Source of the DNA: Streptomyces roseirectus
GTDB lineage: Bacteria; Actinomycetota; Actinomycetes; Streptomycetales; Streptomycetaceae
Assembly (NCBI RefSeq): GCF_014489635.1
Contig: NZ_CP060828.1
Location: forward strand, 4,316,001-4,380,000
Length of the DNA: 64,000 nt
Reading direction: 5' to 3'
Under the pieces are notes generated by a model. That model ran no database searches and was not told the DNA's origin. It saw only the letters and a list, made by a program, of their open reading frames with translations. Shown here in pieces: positions 9,611-18,137 of this stretch; the stretch's first letter is position 1; each line of letters begins with the position of its first letter. Position numbers and translations under genes: made by a program.

Positions 9611-10474
9611 TAGCTCAACGCAGGCGGCCTGTTCGCGTACGGCCGCAAGCGCGTCATCCTCTTCGGCCTCGGCGTCTTCGTCGCCGCGTCCCTGATCTGC
9701 GCGGGCGCGCCCACCATCGAGGTCTTCGGGGCCGGCCGGCTGCCGCAGGCGCTGGGCGCCGGATCGGGCATGGTGATCGGCCGCGCGGTCATCAGCGACC
9801 TGTACGAGGAGAAGGACGCGGCCCGGATGTTCGCCACGGTCATGCCGATCGTGGGCGTCTCCCCCTCGGTCGCCCCTCTCGTCGGCGGCTACCTGACCAC
9901 GTACGTCAGCTGGCGGGCCCCGTTCGCGATGACCGCTCTGACCGGTGCGCTGACCCTGCTCGTCATGGCCGCGCGGGTGCCCGAGAACCTGCCGCCCAAG
10001 CGGCGCGGCCGGCACCTGGGCGCCACCCTGCGCGGTTACCCGCGGCTGCTCACCTGCCCGCTCTTCTTCGGTTACCTGGCCGCGTCCCCGCTGATCTTCC
10101 AGCGGATGGGGCTGGCCACCGTGACGACGAGCTACTGCTACACCACCGTCTGGGTCGCCTACGTGGCGGGCAACCTGACCTCGCGCGCCCTGGTTCGTAC
10201 CCGCGCGATCGACCGCCTCCTGTGGTGGGGCCACGGTTTCTTCTCCACGGGCGCCCTGCTGATGCTGGCGCTCCAACTGCTCGGCGCGTCGCTGGGCATC
10301 TTCACGGTCAGCCGGCTTCCCGCGGGGGATCTGTTCAGCCTCGGCTGGTACGTCGCCGGCACGTCCCTCCTGGGAATCGTGTCCTTCCGCTTCTTCCTGA
10401 CGCCGGCCACGCGGCAGGAAGGAGCGCATCGTATATTGATCGTAAATTTCTGCCGCGAATCCTATGGGTCATGA
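9611..10474 (+). pseudogene. Remnant of a Bcr/CflA-type MFS drug transporter
   Basis: After a TAG at 9611-9613 a frame reads LNAGGLFAYGRKRVILFGLG, then GAGRLPQALGAGSGMVIGRA and DLYEEKDAARMFATVMPIVG. This covers motif A and the region after TM4 of a Bcr/CflA-like transporter. No plausible start precedes it, and the first two transmembrane helices are missing. A different frame just upstream gives TTALAHTPYALLLAVLC before the stop. The C-terminal part looks scrambled after about 10420. A shorter product could start at ATG 9770 but would lack half of the N-terminal bundle. Confidence 0.65.
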
Positions 10475-10529
10475 GATGATCACTCCCGTGACATCAGCCC
10501 AGTTTGTCGGGCAGGCGCGGGGGGGCCGA

Positions 10530-11453
10530 GTGGAATTGCGTCAGATCCAGTACTTCGTGGCCGTCGCCGAGGAGTTGCATTTCGGCCGGGCCGCCGAGCG
10601 CCTGAATATCGGACAGCCCGCGGTGAGCCAGCAGGTCCGACGCCTGGAACGCGAATTGGGCGCAGACCTTTTCGACAGATCCCGGCGTTCCATACAGCTC
10701 ACCCCATTCGGCCGGGAACTGCTCACCGAAGGCCAAGAGATCCTGCGAGCGGTCGACACCTTCACGGCCAAGGCCAGAAAAACGGCGACCCAGGAGAGCG
10801 ACACCTTCCGCCTTGGCATCAGCTCGGCACTAGGACGACGCCTCGACTACTTCCTGGACGCCCTGCCTCGACACGGAATGAACACCCGCTTCGAATTCCA
10901 GACACTCGGCATACAGGAACGCCTCAAGGAACTACAGGCCGGCACACTGGACGCCGCCTTCATCCGCGGAGTCGAGAGCGTGCCAGGGCTGAATCTGCTC
11001 ACCCTGTGGTACGACCCACTGCTGGTAGCCCTCCCCGCCACCCATCCCCTGGCCGAAAAACCCACCCTCACCCTCCACGACCTCGCCGAACTCCCCCTGC
11101 GCATCGCCGACCGAACCCAGAACACCATCCTCCACGACTCGGTACTGCTCGCCTGCCAGGACGCCGGTTTCGATCCGGCGCCAGGCCCACCCTTCACCGG
11201 CCTCCAGGACACCCTGGCCGAAATCGGCGCAGGCTCGCCCGCCTGGACCCTGGTCTATCCGACAGCAGTCGCCTCGATATCCTCACGACGCATCAAACTC
11301 AAAAAGCTCGAAAACTTCCCGATCACCATGCGAATGTCCCTAGCACTCCGCCCGGACATCGACCGGAATTGGTCATCGATACTTTCAGGGGTCTGCTCCC
11401 AGGTGCGTCGAAAGGTCGTCGAGGAAAATTCGACAATCCTTGAGGACAGGTAA
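10530..11453 (+). CDS. LysR-family transcriptional regulator
   Basis: The protein is 307 aa. The N-terminal winged helix reads VELRQIQYFVAVAEELHFGR, then AAERLNIGQPAVSQQVRRLE, the classic LysR DNA-binding domain. A periplasmic-binding-like effector domain follows (SDTFRLGISSALGRRLDYFL onward). GTG 10530 puts the start where LysR proteins normally begin, after a G-rich stretch. ATG 10464 would add 22 residues with no conserved match. LysR targets are often adjacent; here both neighbours are broken (an MFS remnant upstream and an HMGL-like fragment downstream), so its regulon may be partly lost. Confidence 0.85.
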   Translation: MELRQIQYFVAVAEELHFGRAAERLNIGQPAVSQQVRRLERELGADLFDRSRRSIQLTPFGRELLTEGQEILRAVDTFTAKARKTATQESDTFRLGISSALGRRLDYFLDALPRHGMNTRFEFQTLGIQERLKELQAGTLDAAFIRGVESVPGLNLLTLWYDPLLVALPATHPLAEKPTLTLHDLAELPLRIADRTQNTILHDSVLLACQDAGFDPAPGPPFTGLQDTLAEIGAGSPAWTLVYPTAVASISSRRIKLKKLENFPITMRMSLALRPDIDRNWSSILSGVCSQVRRKVVEENSTILEDR

Positions 11454-11541
11454 GCCTTGCTCTGCCGATGCCGATAGCGTTCACAGCGAGAACTCCGGGT
11501 CTGCTCGGCCGTGATTCCGTTCAGGAATCCGCTGATCCAGC

Positions 11542-12120
11542 ATGCGGACCCGTCGCGGCAATGGCGAACGCGCTGAATCGAACAACTTCGACTTCTCGCT
11601 CGACTACGCCCAGCCCAAACCGGGCGTGGGGCTGACCGGCGTCGGTACCGACGACCACATACGGGCCGTCGCCGAGGTCATACCGCCCGAACAGATCTGC
11701 ATGATCCTGCACCCGAAGAACATCGCCGACGACGACCTCACGCGGATGTACCGGGCGGGCGTGCGGCTCGTGCGGCTCTGCCTGCCGTCGAAGACACCCG
11801 AGCCGGGGCCGGCCATGCTGCGCAGGGCCGCGGACATCGGCTTCACCACCACCGTCAACATCACCCGGGTCAGCCGGCTCGACCGCCGGCGCCTGGTCGA
11901 GCTCGCCGCGCTCTCCGAGGACGCGGGGGCAGACGTGATCTACCTGGCGGACTCCAACGGCAGCCTCCTGTCGGAAGAGGTCTCCCGCCTGGTCACCCTG
12001 GTCCGCTCGGTGACCGGCTCGGCCATCGGCCTGCACGCCCACAACAACCTGGGCCTGGCCCTGGCCAACTCCACGGCGGCAGTCGACGCCGGCGCCACCT
12101 GGGAAGCACCGACCTGGTTC
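11542..12120 (+). pseudogene. Fragment of an HMGL-like (DRE-TIM) metallolyase/aldolase
   Basis: The reading frame matches the middle and late barrel strands of HMG-CoA lyase/4-hydroxy-2-oxovalerate aldolase-like enzymes: PPEQICMILHPKNIADDDL, then LRRAADIGFTTTVNITRVSR, AGADVIYLADSNGSLLSEEV and GSAIGLHAHNNLGLALANS (the HxHNN metal site). The N-terminal DxRDG catalytic strand is missing and the C-terminal end is replaced. After about 12120 this frame runs into an unrelated integrase fragment. It is truncated at both ends and almost certainly inactive. Confidence 0.7.
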
Positions 12121-12154
12121 ACCGGCGAAGAACGCACCACAGCCCCGGTCCCGG

Positions 12155-12735
12155 ACCAGTGCGCAGGAACTCCTCGACCTCCATCGCGCCCACGACAACG
12201 TCCTGATCGCCGCACGCGCTTCCGCCACCCTGGCCACGGAACGCCGCTACCGCAAGAGCAGCTTCGAGACCTCCGCCAAAGCCCAGGAGGAACTCGACAA
12301 GGTCTGGGTCCTGCTGAAGATCCCGGACGAGGACGACGACTGGGGCCGCCAGCAGATCAGCGACCTCCTGAAGAAGTGCCTCAGGGACAAATCCCCGGTC
12401 CCGGACTACGACGAGACCCGCCGCCGGATCAAGATGGGCCAGCAGGTCACCCTGAAGACCACGGTCGAGAAGCAGCTCGACACCTGGCTCGCGGGCAAGA
12501 AGAACCTGCGTCGAGGCGACACGTCCCGCTACGAGACCGACGTCCGCGTCCGCCACCTCACCGTGATGTTCAACGCGATCAACGAACGCGACATCGAGAT
12601 CCAGGAGCAGAACGCCCAGCGCCGGGCCGTCGCTCAGGAACTCAAGGCCACCCCCTACAAGGGCGCGGAGCACCGGACTCGCCGTAAGCAACTCAAGGCC
12701 CAGCTCGACGCGATGCCGCCCTTCCGCAGGCCATC
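12155..12735 (+). pseudogene. N-terminal remnant of a tyrosine integrase outside the island's left border
   Basis: A continuous frame gives LLDLHRAHDNVLIAARASAT, then IKMGQQVTLKTTVEKQLDTW and LAGKKNLRRGDTSRYETDVR. This is the N-terminal arm-binding/SAM-like region of integrases from actinomycete integrative elements. A short internal deletion seems to join RYETDVRV to RHLTVMFNAI, and the catalytic domain (RHxxRHY) is entirely missing. The frame abuts the HMGL fragment without an own start codon. It ends at a strong hairpin close to the tRNA-Thr fragment, so it is probably the scar of an older element that used the same attachment site. Confidence 0.65.
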
Positions 12736-12736
12736 G

Positions 12737-12774
12737 CGCGGGAGCCCCGGCCAGCTACGGCCGGGGCTCCCGCG
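12737..12774. terminator. Strong 16-bp hairpin terminator
   Basis: The 16 bases at 12737-12752 are perfectly complementary to 12759-12774 around the loop AGCTAC. TTT follows on the plus strand. It lies directly after the integrase remnant, probably the terminator of the old integrase gene. Confidence 0.75.
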
Positions 12775-12930
12775 TTTGCAGAAGTCCCCCAAACCACAGT
12801 CAGCCACCGCCGAACGGCCCATGTCACCGGCCTGCACGCCTCCTGCACGCCACGACACCGTTACGTCACCGCTGGCCCCCAGGCCGCCTTTTCGCACCGT
12901 GCCGCGCTCACGCACCACATCACGGGCAAG

Positions 12931-12967
12931 AAAAAAGCCCAGGTCAGACAGCATCTGACCTGGGCTT
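12931..12967 (-). terminator. Terminator copy beside the duplicated tRNA-Thr end (attL side)
   Basis: AAGCCCAGGTCAGA (12935-12948) pairs perfectly with TCTGACCTGGGCTT (12954-12967). Read on the minus strand it is followed by T6. It sits just past a tRNA 3' end fragment, exactly where the complete tRNA-Thr at the other border has its own hairpin, so it is probably the original terminator of the tRNA before the island was inserted. Confidence 0.75.
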
Positions 12968-12971
12968 CACA

Positions 12972-13015
12972 AGAGCCGCCTTCGGGATTCGAACCCGAGA
13001 CCTACGCATTACGAG
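12972..13015. repeat. attL: 44-bp partial copy of tRNA-Thr(CGT) 3' half
   Basis: This copy is identical to 32913-32956. It contains the acceptor 3' strand, T arm, variable loop and anticodon arm up to the anticodon, in the same orientation as the intact tRNA, then diverges (GACCATGAG instead of TGCGTTGC). It is not a functional tRNA because the D arm and 5' acceptor strand are missing. Confidence 0.85.
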
Positions 13016-13398
13016 ACCATGAGCGTTCGTGTTGCGTGGTGATTCGTCGTGCTGCGTGGTGACGTTTTGCCTGATCAGAACATGTGCGGCAGGTTGGCCC
13101 GTGCCACCCTGTGATGCACCGTCCAAAGGCGTCTGTCCACCGGTTGTCCACCGACGGGGTTGTCGCCGACCCATCAGTGAGACCGAAACTGGTCTCCCGA
13201 CGACGCATTCGACCAATTGGAGAGCCATGGGGGCCACTGTAGAATCTCCACAAGCACCCCTTCGCTCAGGTTCCGGCACCGTTCCCTCGGTCAGCCTGCA
13301 CGACTTGGCGGTCGATCCATTCTAAAGGCGGCCTTGCCTCACCATCGGCTCGCGCATCGTACACGGAGACCTTCCAACACAGACGGCGGGCCTCACTG
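13016..13398. other. Non-coding left end of the island with repeat boxes
   Basis: No supported gene. TGCGTGGTGA appears at 13033-13042 and 13053-13062 (20-bp period). A pair of boxes, CTGTCCACCGG and TTGTCCACCG, lies at 13133-13153 and recurs at the other end of the island (32690-32710). These are candidate integrase arm-type or excisionase sites. The IS3-family element begins at 13399. Confidence 0.5.
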
Positions 13399-13448
13399 AC
13401 CTTCCCCTCGTAGCGTAGAGACCGTGACTGCAGGGGAAGTTGAGGGTC

Positions 13449-13739
13449 ATGGCGGGCAAGAGGCGGAAGTTCGACGCGGAGTTCCGTGAGGGGGCTGTGC
13501 GGATCGTGGCGGAGACCGGCAAGCCGATCCCACAGGTCGCGAAGGACCTTGGGATCAATGAGACGACGCTGGCCACCTGGGTGTCGAGGGCACGGGTGGC
13601 CGGCAAGGCCGGTCCGACGGGTGAGAGCGAGGAACTTGCACGGTTGCGACGGGAGAATGCCCAGCTCAAGCGGGACAACAAGGAGCTGGTCATGGAGCGT
13701 GATGTCCTCAAACGCTGCATGGTCCTGTGGGTGAAGTAG
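13449..13739 (+). CDS. IS3-family transposase OrfA
   Basis: The 96-aa protein has a helix-turn-helix: RKFDAEFREGAVRIVAETGK, then QVAKDLGINETTLATWVSR. A leucine-zipper-like C-terminal helix follows (ELARLRRENAQLKRDNKELV). OrfA binds the IS ends. ATG 13449 comes after GGGAAGTTGAGGG. It overlaps orfB by 13 bases in the -1 frame. In this family a programmed -1 frameshift often makes the OrfAB transposase. I see no textbook slippery heptamer in the overlap; GTG 13727 could instead allow coupled re-initiation. Confidence 0.9.
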   Translation: MAGKRRKFDAEFREGAVRIVAETGKPIPQVAKDLGINETTLATWVSRARVAGKAGPTGESEELARLRRENAQLKRDNKELVMERDVLKRCMVLWVK

Positions 13740-14668
13740 CTGTTGCGGACCCGGCGGCGCTCGTCGGGGTGATCAGCGACCAGAGGACCGATTTCAAGAT
13801 TCCGCATCGCACCTCCTGTCGAGCCCTGGGGGTGTCGGAGGCGTGGTTCCACAAGTGGCGGCGCAGACCGTCCGAGCCGGCGAAACGCGAGGTCAGACGG
13901 GTACTGCTGGCCGAGCGGATCTCGTACTTCTTCGACCGGTCAGGCCGCACCTACGGCTCGCCGAGGATCACGCCGGACTTGTGGGAGGAGGGCCGGCAGG
14001 TGTCGCAGAACACCGTCGCCGACATCATGGCCGAGCTCGGCCTGCAGGGCCGCGAGCCACCACGCCGCCGGCGTTCGCTGACCCGTCCCGGGAAGCGGAA
14101 GACGGCACGTGACCTGGTGCTGCGCAGGTTCGACGCGATCGCGCCGAATATCTTGTGGTGGGGTGACATGACCGAGATCGACACCGGCGAGGGCAAGCTC
14201 TACCTCGCGAGCGTGCACGACGCGTTCTCCCGCCGGGCCCTGGGCTACGCGATGGGCGACCGGCACGACACGACGCTGGTCAGCGCTGCCCTGCAGATGG
14301 CGATCGCGACCAGAGGCGGCCAAGTGGACGGCGTCATTTTCCACACCGACCGCGGACCGGAGTACAACTCCGAGGCGTTCAGGCGGCTTTGTGGCAGGTG
14401 GGGCATGGTGCAGTCGATGGGCCGTGCCGGCTCCGCCCTGGACAACGCCGCCGCGGAGTCGTTCCACTCGGTCCTCAAGGTCGAACACGTCCACCGACAC
14501 CGTTTCGCCACCCGCGCCGAGGCGCGGCTGAAGACCGCCATCTGGATCGCGGACTTCTACACCACCAAACGACGCCACAGCGCGGCCAGCGGGCAACCAC
14601 CCGTCGAGTTCGAACGGATCATCCAACAAGCGCGAGCTCGGCTCGATCAACAAGACCGGGCCGCATAA
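13727..14668 (+). CDS. IS3-family transposase OrfB (DDE catalytic domain)
   Basis: The protein is about 313 aa. It has an HTH_21-like region (RTYGSPRITPDLWEEGRQVS) and an rve integrase core: WWGDMTEIDTGEGKLYLASV with the first Asp, FHTDRGPEYNSEAFRRL with the second Asp, and GSALDNAAAESFHSVLKVE with the Glu. All three DDE residues are present, so the enzyme should be functional as an OrfAB fusion or partner. The frame is open from 13703, upstream of GTG 13727. Confidence 0.9.
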   Translation: MGEVAVADPAALVGVISDQRTDFKIPHRTSCRALGVSEAWFHKWRRRPSEPAKREVRRVLLAERISYFFDRSGRTYGSPRITPDLWEEGRQVSQNTVADIMAELGLQGREPPRRRRSLTRPGKRKTARDLVLRRFDAIAPNILWWGDMTEIDTGEGKLYLASVHDAFSRRALGYAMGDRHDTTLVSAALQMAIATRGGQVDGVIFHTDRGPEYNSEAFRRLCGRWGMVQSMGRAGSALDNAAAESFHSVLKVEHVHRHRFATRAEARLKTAIWIADFYTTKRRHSAASGQPPVEFERIIQQARARLDQQDRAA

Positions 14669-14782
14669 CCAACGTCTCTACGAAATCTGGGGATTGACAT
14701 CACGCCAGCATCATCGTCGTGCGCAGGCACCGACAGTCACGAGGAAAACATCACGCTCCAAGCGGGTTGCCGGTGTCATCCT

Positions 14783-16834
14783 GTGCTGGTGGACATATCT
14801 CTTCCCGACCAACTGGGCGCAGCTGAACGAGAGTCCTGCGCGGCTGTGCGAGAAGTGACCCGAAAGCTGAATCTCTCCGCGCCTCCTGAGCAGATCACGG
14901 GACAGCAGGAAGTCGCCTTTGTGCCGGTGACCCGCGCGCAATGGAAGACAGTGCTGAGGGAAGCCAACCTGTCTGGGCTTCAGCGGGAGACCGACGAGAA
15001 GGTTACGGAGATCCTGCGCCTACGGACCGCTTCGGGCCGGACCGTCGGGAAGCAGCTTCCGGAGTTGTTGCGGAGTCTCCACGCGTCGGTTGTTGCCCTG
15101 AGCGCTGTCGCAGAAGAGGTGTCCCGGTTCAGTCCGTCCCGTACGAGCGCAGCAGAGCGACGGTTGGCGACTGACCTGGCGCGAGCGAATCGGAACGAGG
15201 TTCAGGCGCTGTTCGTCTGCCTGGAACAGGGATGGGCGGAGTCCGCTTGGTCTGCAGCACGGAAGTATGCTCTCGCGGCTCAGGCAGCCGGGCGAACTCT
15301 GGAAACTGCCGCCAAGACTGATCACGCCGACCTTCCTGACGAGGACGTCTACCAGCGAACGCTCGGGGTGTCGGCCGAGCAAGTGGGTCCCGGGTCGGGT
15401 GTGGCGTCGCGGGCCCGCCTCTTGGCCGCCTGGGCGGAAGCCCCGCAGATGCTCGATCATCGGCTGCGCCGGAGCATGAGACATCTGATCGATGACTCAC
15501 TGCCCCTAACGGTAATACTTCTCCATCACCTTGCCGTCCTAGCGATCTCCGATCGCCCCTTGGTAACGCACCGTGCTGCCCTCCTGGGACGTGACCTGGT
15601 GACGTCCCATCTAAAGTCCGATCCGGAACTGGCATGTTCAGTGATGGCACGACACGTAGCCCGAGAACCGGAGATGGTGTCCGCCCATCGCGGACAGATC
15701 GCCTACCTCGACGCTTGCTACGAGGAGGAGTACCAGGAAGAAAAGGCGCGGGCGGTCATGGACCTGCACCGGGCCGTGCTGGAAGCAGACGTCAGGCGCA
15801 CGGCTGTTGTGGTACTGGAACTGCTGGGAAGGACGGTTCCGCAGGGGGCCTCGCTCGCCACCGTCCGGGATCTGCTGGCAGCTCAAGACGGCCAGCCACT
15901 GTGCAAGTTGCTTGCCTCGACGATCCGCTCCGAGTGGCGCAACGCGAACGCCCACGAGGATTTCCACTGGGACCCTGTCAACGACACACTCCTCTTGGGC
16001 GGACGGCCAGCCGATCTCGACGAGGTACTGGACGCAGCGCTCCGCGCTCGCGCCATTTGTCGCGGGTTCGAGCACGGGGTGGCAGTGGCCTACGCACAGA
16101 ACACATCGCTGGTCGTCCGGGGCGCGGAGGACTCGAACTACGTCGGCCGAGACCTCTCCATACTCCAGGCAGCAGGAGAAGTCAGATTCCCGGTGCTGGA
16201 CATCCGGCGCCGTGGCAGTCTCGTGCGGCTGGACGTGCCCGACGTCTCCGTTGAGAGCCTGAGAGAGGCGTTTCGTGCGATCCTCAGGGGCGCCATCGCG
16301 GACCCCAGCGTCGAGTGCTGGGAACTACGTCAGGAGTCTCCTGACCGGCCTCTGCTGCACGTGGACCGTACGGGAACACATGCCGGGCTCCAGGTCGCAG
16401 AGCCCCTCTGGGACACTGCCGACCCCCTGCCTTTCGCCACTCTCCCACTGCTGGCAAATGCCATGACCAACGCGGGAGAACCCGCCGAAGCAACAGCGTC
16501 AACGGTTCTCTGCCTGGCAGCTGCCCACGTCCTCGGTGAACGAGACCGCCTGTCACCTGCCCTTGCACACGGGGATCCAGCCGCCAAGGACGAGTTGATC
16601 AGCACCACGAAGCTGATCAGCGACGGCGCCAAGGCAGCAGCGCGCCTGATGGAGGGAGCAGCCCACCGCAAGTTGCTGGCCTTCGCTGAAGTCCTTGCCG
16701 GAGAGTGCCACCGGTTGAAGAGCGCTCCCCCCTTCGCACTTGTGCGGGAGTTCGTGCCGGCGTACCGGGCCCTGCGGAGGCATGGGCCACCTCATCTCCC
16801 ATGGATCACAGGGCTCCACGACTCTGCCGTCTGA
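14783..16834 (+). CDS. Unrecognised 683-aa protein with a HEPN-type RNase motif
   Basis: I do not recognise the family as a whole. The protein is soluble and mostly helical. Around residues 384-397 it reads EWRNANAHEDFHWD. R386-N-A-N-A-H391 fits the R-[N/H/D]-x3-H motif that forms the active site of HEPN ribonucleases, and the RNAxAHxD(F/Y)xxD context is common in HEPN proteins of abortive-infection and toxin systems. The N-terminal 300 residues look like an all-helical, repeat-like scaffold. The C-terminal 250 residues include a mixed alpha/beta segment (LLHVDRTGTHAGLQVAEPLW). GTG 14783 is the first sensible start, 83 bp after the IS end. The gene converges on the receiver-domain gene (86-bp gap). 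An RNA-cleaving effector is possible but inferred. Confidence 0.6.
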   Translation: MLVDISLPDQLGAAERESCAAVREVTRKLNLSAPPEQITGQQEVAFVPVTRAQWKTVLREANLSGLQRETDEKVTEILRLRTASGRTVGKQLPELLRSLHASVVALSAVAEEVSRFSPSRTSAAERRLATDLARANRNEVQALFVCLEQGWAESAWSAARKYALAAQAAGRTLETAAKTDHADLPDEDVYQRTLGVSAEQVGPGSGVASRARLLAAWAEAPQMLDHRLRRSMRHLIDDSLPLTVILLHHLAVLAISDRPLVTHRAALLGRDLVTSHLKSDPELACSVMARHVAREPEMVSAHRGQIAYLDACYEEEYQEEKARAVMDLHRAVLEADVRRTAVVVLELLGRTVPQGASLATVRDLLAAQDGQPLCKLLASTIRSEWRNANAHEDFHWDPVNDTLLLGGRPADLDEVLDAALRARAICRGFEHGVAVAYAQNTSLVVRGAEDSNYVGRDLSILQAAGEVRFPVLDIRRRGSLVRLDVPDVSVESLREAFRAILRGAIADPSVECWELRQESPDRPLLHVDRTGTHAGLQVAEPLWDTADPLPFATLPLLANAMTNAGEPAEATASTVLCLAAAHVLGERDRLSPALAHGDPAAKDELISTTKLISDGAKAAARLMEGAAHRKLLAFAEVLAGECHRLKSAPPFALVREFVPAYRALRRHGPPHLPWITGLHDSAV

Positions 16835-16919
16835 GATCCCCGACACGGTCGCTCAGATCACGCTTCAGAATTCAGCGCGCGGGCGAGATGGCCGACAGGC
16901 TGACCATCCCGGCCGAAAA

Positions 16920-18137
16920 TCAGGACTGCTTGGCATCCTTCGTCGTGGTACGAGGGTTCGGAACCGGCTTCTGCTCCGCGGCCTTCCCCTTTCCGTCCAG
17001 CCCCAGGGACTGCTTGATGTTCTCGTAGTCGACGACGGGGGTGCCGATCCTGGCCACCGAGTGCCCGTGCGAGGTCAGCATGGCCTCGGCGAACGGGCTG
17101 TCCAGCGTGGCGACCTGGGTCCACGAGCGGACCTCTGCCAACGGAACAGACTGCACGATCTCGAAGTCGACCAGCAGGTCCGGGATGTCGAGGTACTTGG
17201 GCAGGATCCGGTAACGGGCATTGTTGTCGCGGAACATCTCCAGAGCCGCGTTCCGCTCCTTGCTCCCCTTGATGGGAGATCCGGCCTCGACCCAACGAGC
17301 GATCAAGGGCGCTTCACTCAACGGCACCGCCTTGGCGAGACGCACGTACTCGGCCTTGGCCGCGCGGTTGCCGCCGCTCAGCAGGTCCTCGTAGAGGTCG
17401 CACGCAGGGGTGAGGACGAGCCACCAGCCGTCCTGGGGGTCCCGCAGAATGTCTGCCGCGGTCACGTGTTTCGTAACCGGCGGCATCAGGTACATCCGGG
17501 CGGTCGACGCGTGTCCCATCACACGGTCCTCGGAGGAACCGAGCGCGGCTCCGAGGGCCTCGGCCGCGTTCTCCTTCAGCCAGGCCGCCAGGCGGTGCAC
17601 GAGAACGGGGGCGATCTGGCTACGGTCGACGGCCTCGAGCCGGTCCCAGTTCGGGGCGATCTCGTCCCGCAGGAATCCGCGTACGTGCTCGTCCACGAGG
17701 GCGGTGATGTGCCGGGTGAGGACCGGGACACCGGACTCGAGGCCCTCCCGTATCGCGGTGACGGCGTCGTCCAGCCGGTTCTTCGGGACCACCTGGATGA
17801 GCGGTGGCTGCGCCAGGTCGTTCACCTGCTCCGCGAGGCCGGTGCAGAAGACAACCGGCACCCAGCGGGTCTTGGCTATCCGGTCGTACAGTTCCCGGCC
17901 CTGCAGGTTGGGGTGCGCGGTGGAGCCACCCCGTGTCGCGTCCCTGACATCCAGAACAACCAGATCGAACGGCTGGGTCTCCAGCAGGCGTTCGGCTTCG
18001 TCGAAATCGTTCTCGACGTGGATGTCGAGCGTTCCGAGGTCCGAGAGCTCCTCCCCGAGCATCTCGGACAGTTCCTCCGCGATGTCCACCTCGTCCTCGA
18101 CAATCAAGACCCGGTACACCGCGCCCCCGTCCGTCAC
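16920..18137 (-). CDS. Receiver-domain protein with a long unrecognised C-terminal domain
   Basis: The protein is 405 aa. Residues 1-130 form a CheY-like receiver: acidic pocket E14-D15-E16, phospho-acceptor D63 in VVLDVRD, T99 in FCTG and K119 in VPK. All residues needed for phosphorylation are there. The C-terminal 270 residues contain no helix-turn-helix or output domain that I recognise. They include WWLVLTPACDLYEDLLSGGN and a Lys-rich tail, so DNA binding is not indicated. The start overlaps the stop of the upstream kinase-like gene by 4 bases, so the two are translationally coupled and probably partners. The output could be an enzyme or a protein-interaction platform. Confidence 0.75.
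   Translation of the reverse strand: MTDGGAVYRVLIVEDEVDIAEELSEMLGEELSDLGTLDIHVENDFDEAERLLETQPFDLVVLDVRDATRGGSTAHPNLQGRELYDRIAKTRWVPVVFCTGLAEQVNDLAQPPLIQVVPKNRLDDAVTAIREGLESGVPVLTRHITALVDEHVRGFLRDEIAPNWDRLEAVDRSQIAPVLVHRLAAWLKENAAEALGAALGSSEDRVMGHASTARMYLMPPVTKHVTAADILRDPQDGWWLVLTPACDLYEDLLSGGNRAAKAEYVRLAKAVPLSEAPLIARWVEAGSPIKGSKERNAALEMFRDNNARYRILPKYLDIPDLLVDFEIVQSVPLAEVRSWTQVATLDSPFAEAMLTSHGHSVARIGTPVVDYENIKQSLGLDGKGKAAEQKPVPNPRTTTKDAKQS

Larger units (their letters stand above)
13399..14699 (+). mobile_element. IS3-family insertion sequence, complete
   Basis: The element is 1301 bp. Imperfect terminal inverted repeats at 13399-13427 and 14671-14699 match at about 20 of 29 positions, and both begin TG inward. 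A 4-bp direct repeat TCAC flanks it (13395-13398 and 14700-14703), the target duplication expected for this family. It encodes the usual overlapping orfA and orfB. Both frames and both ends look intact, so it may be active and recently inserted. It sits between attL and the HEPN-motif gene. Confidence 0.9.

Noticed and set aside
12975..13015. Possible second tRNA gene near 13,000
   Set aside because: Only the 3' half of tRNA-Thr is present; the D arm and 5' acceptor strand are absent, so it is an attachment-site copy.
13703..13739. Programmed frameshift site for the IS OrfAB fusion
   Set aside because: The overlap and -1 frame relation are right, but I could not find a convincing X-XXY-YYZ slippery heptamer, so I did not annotate a site.
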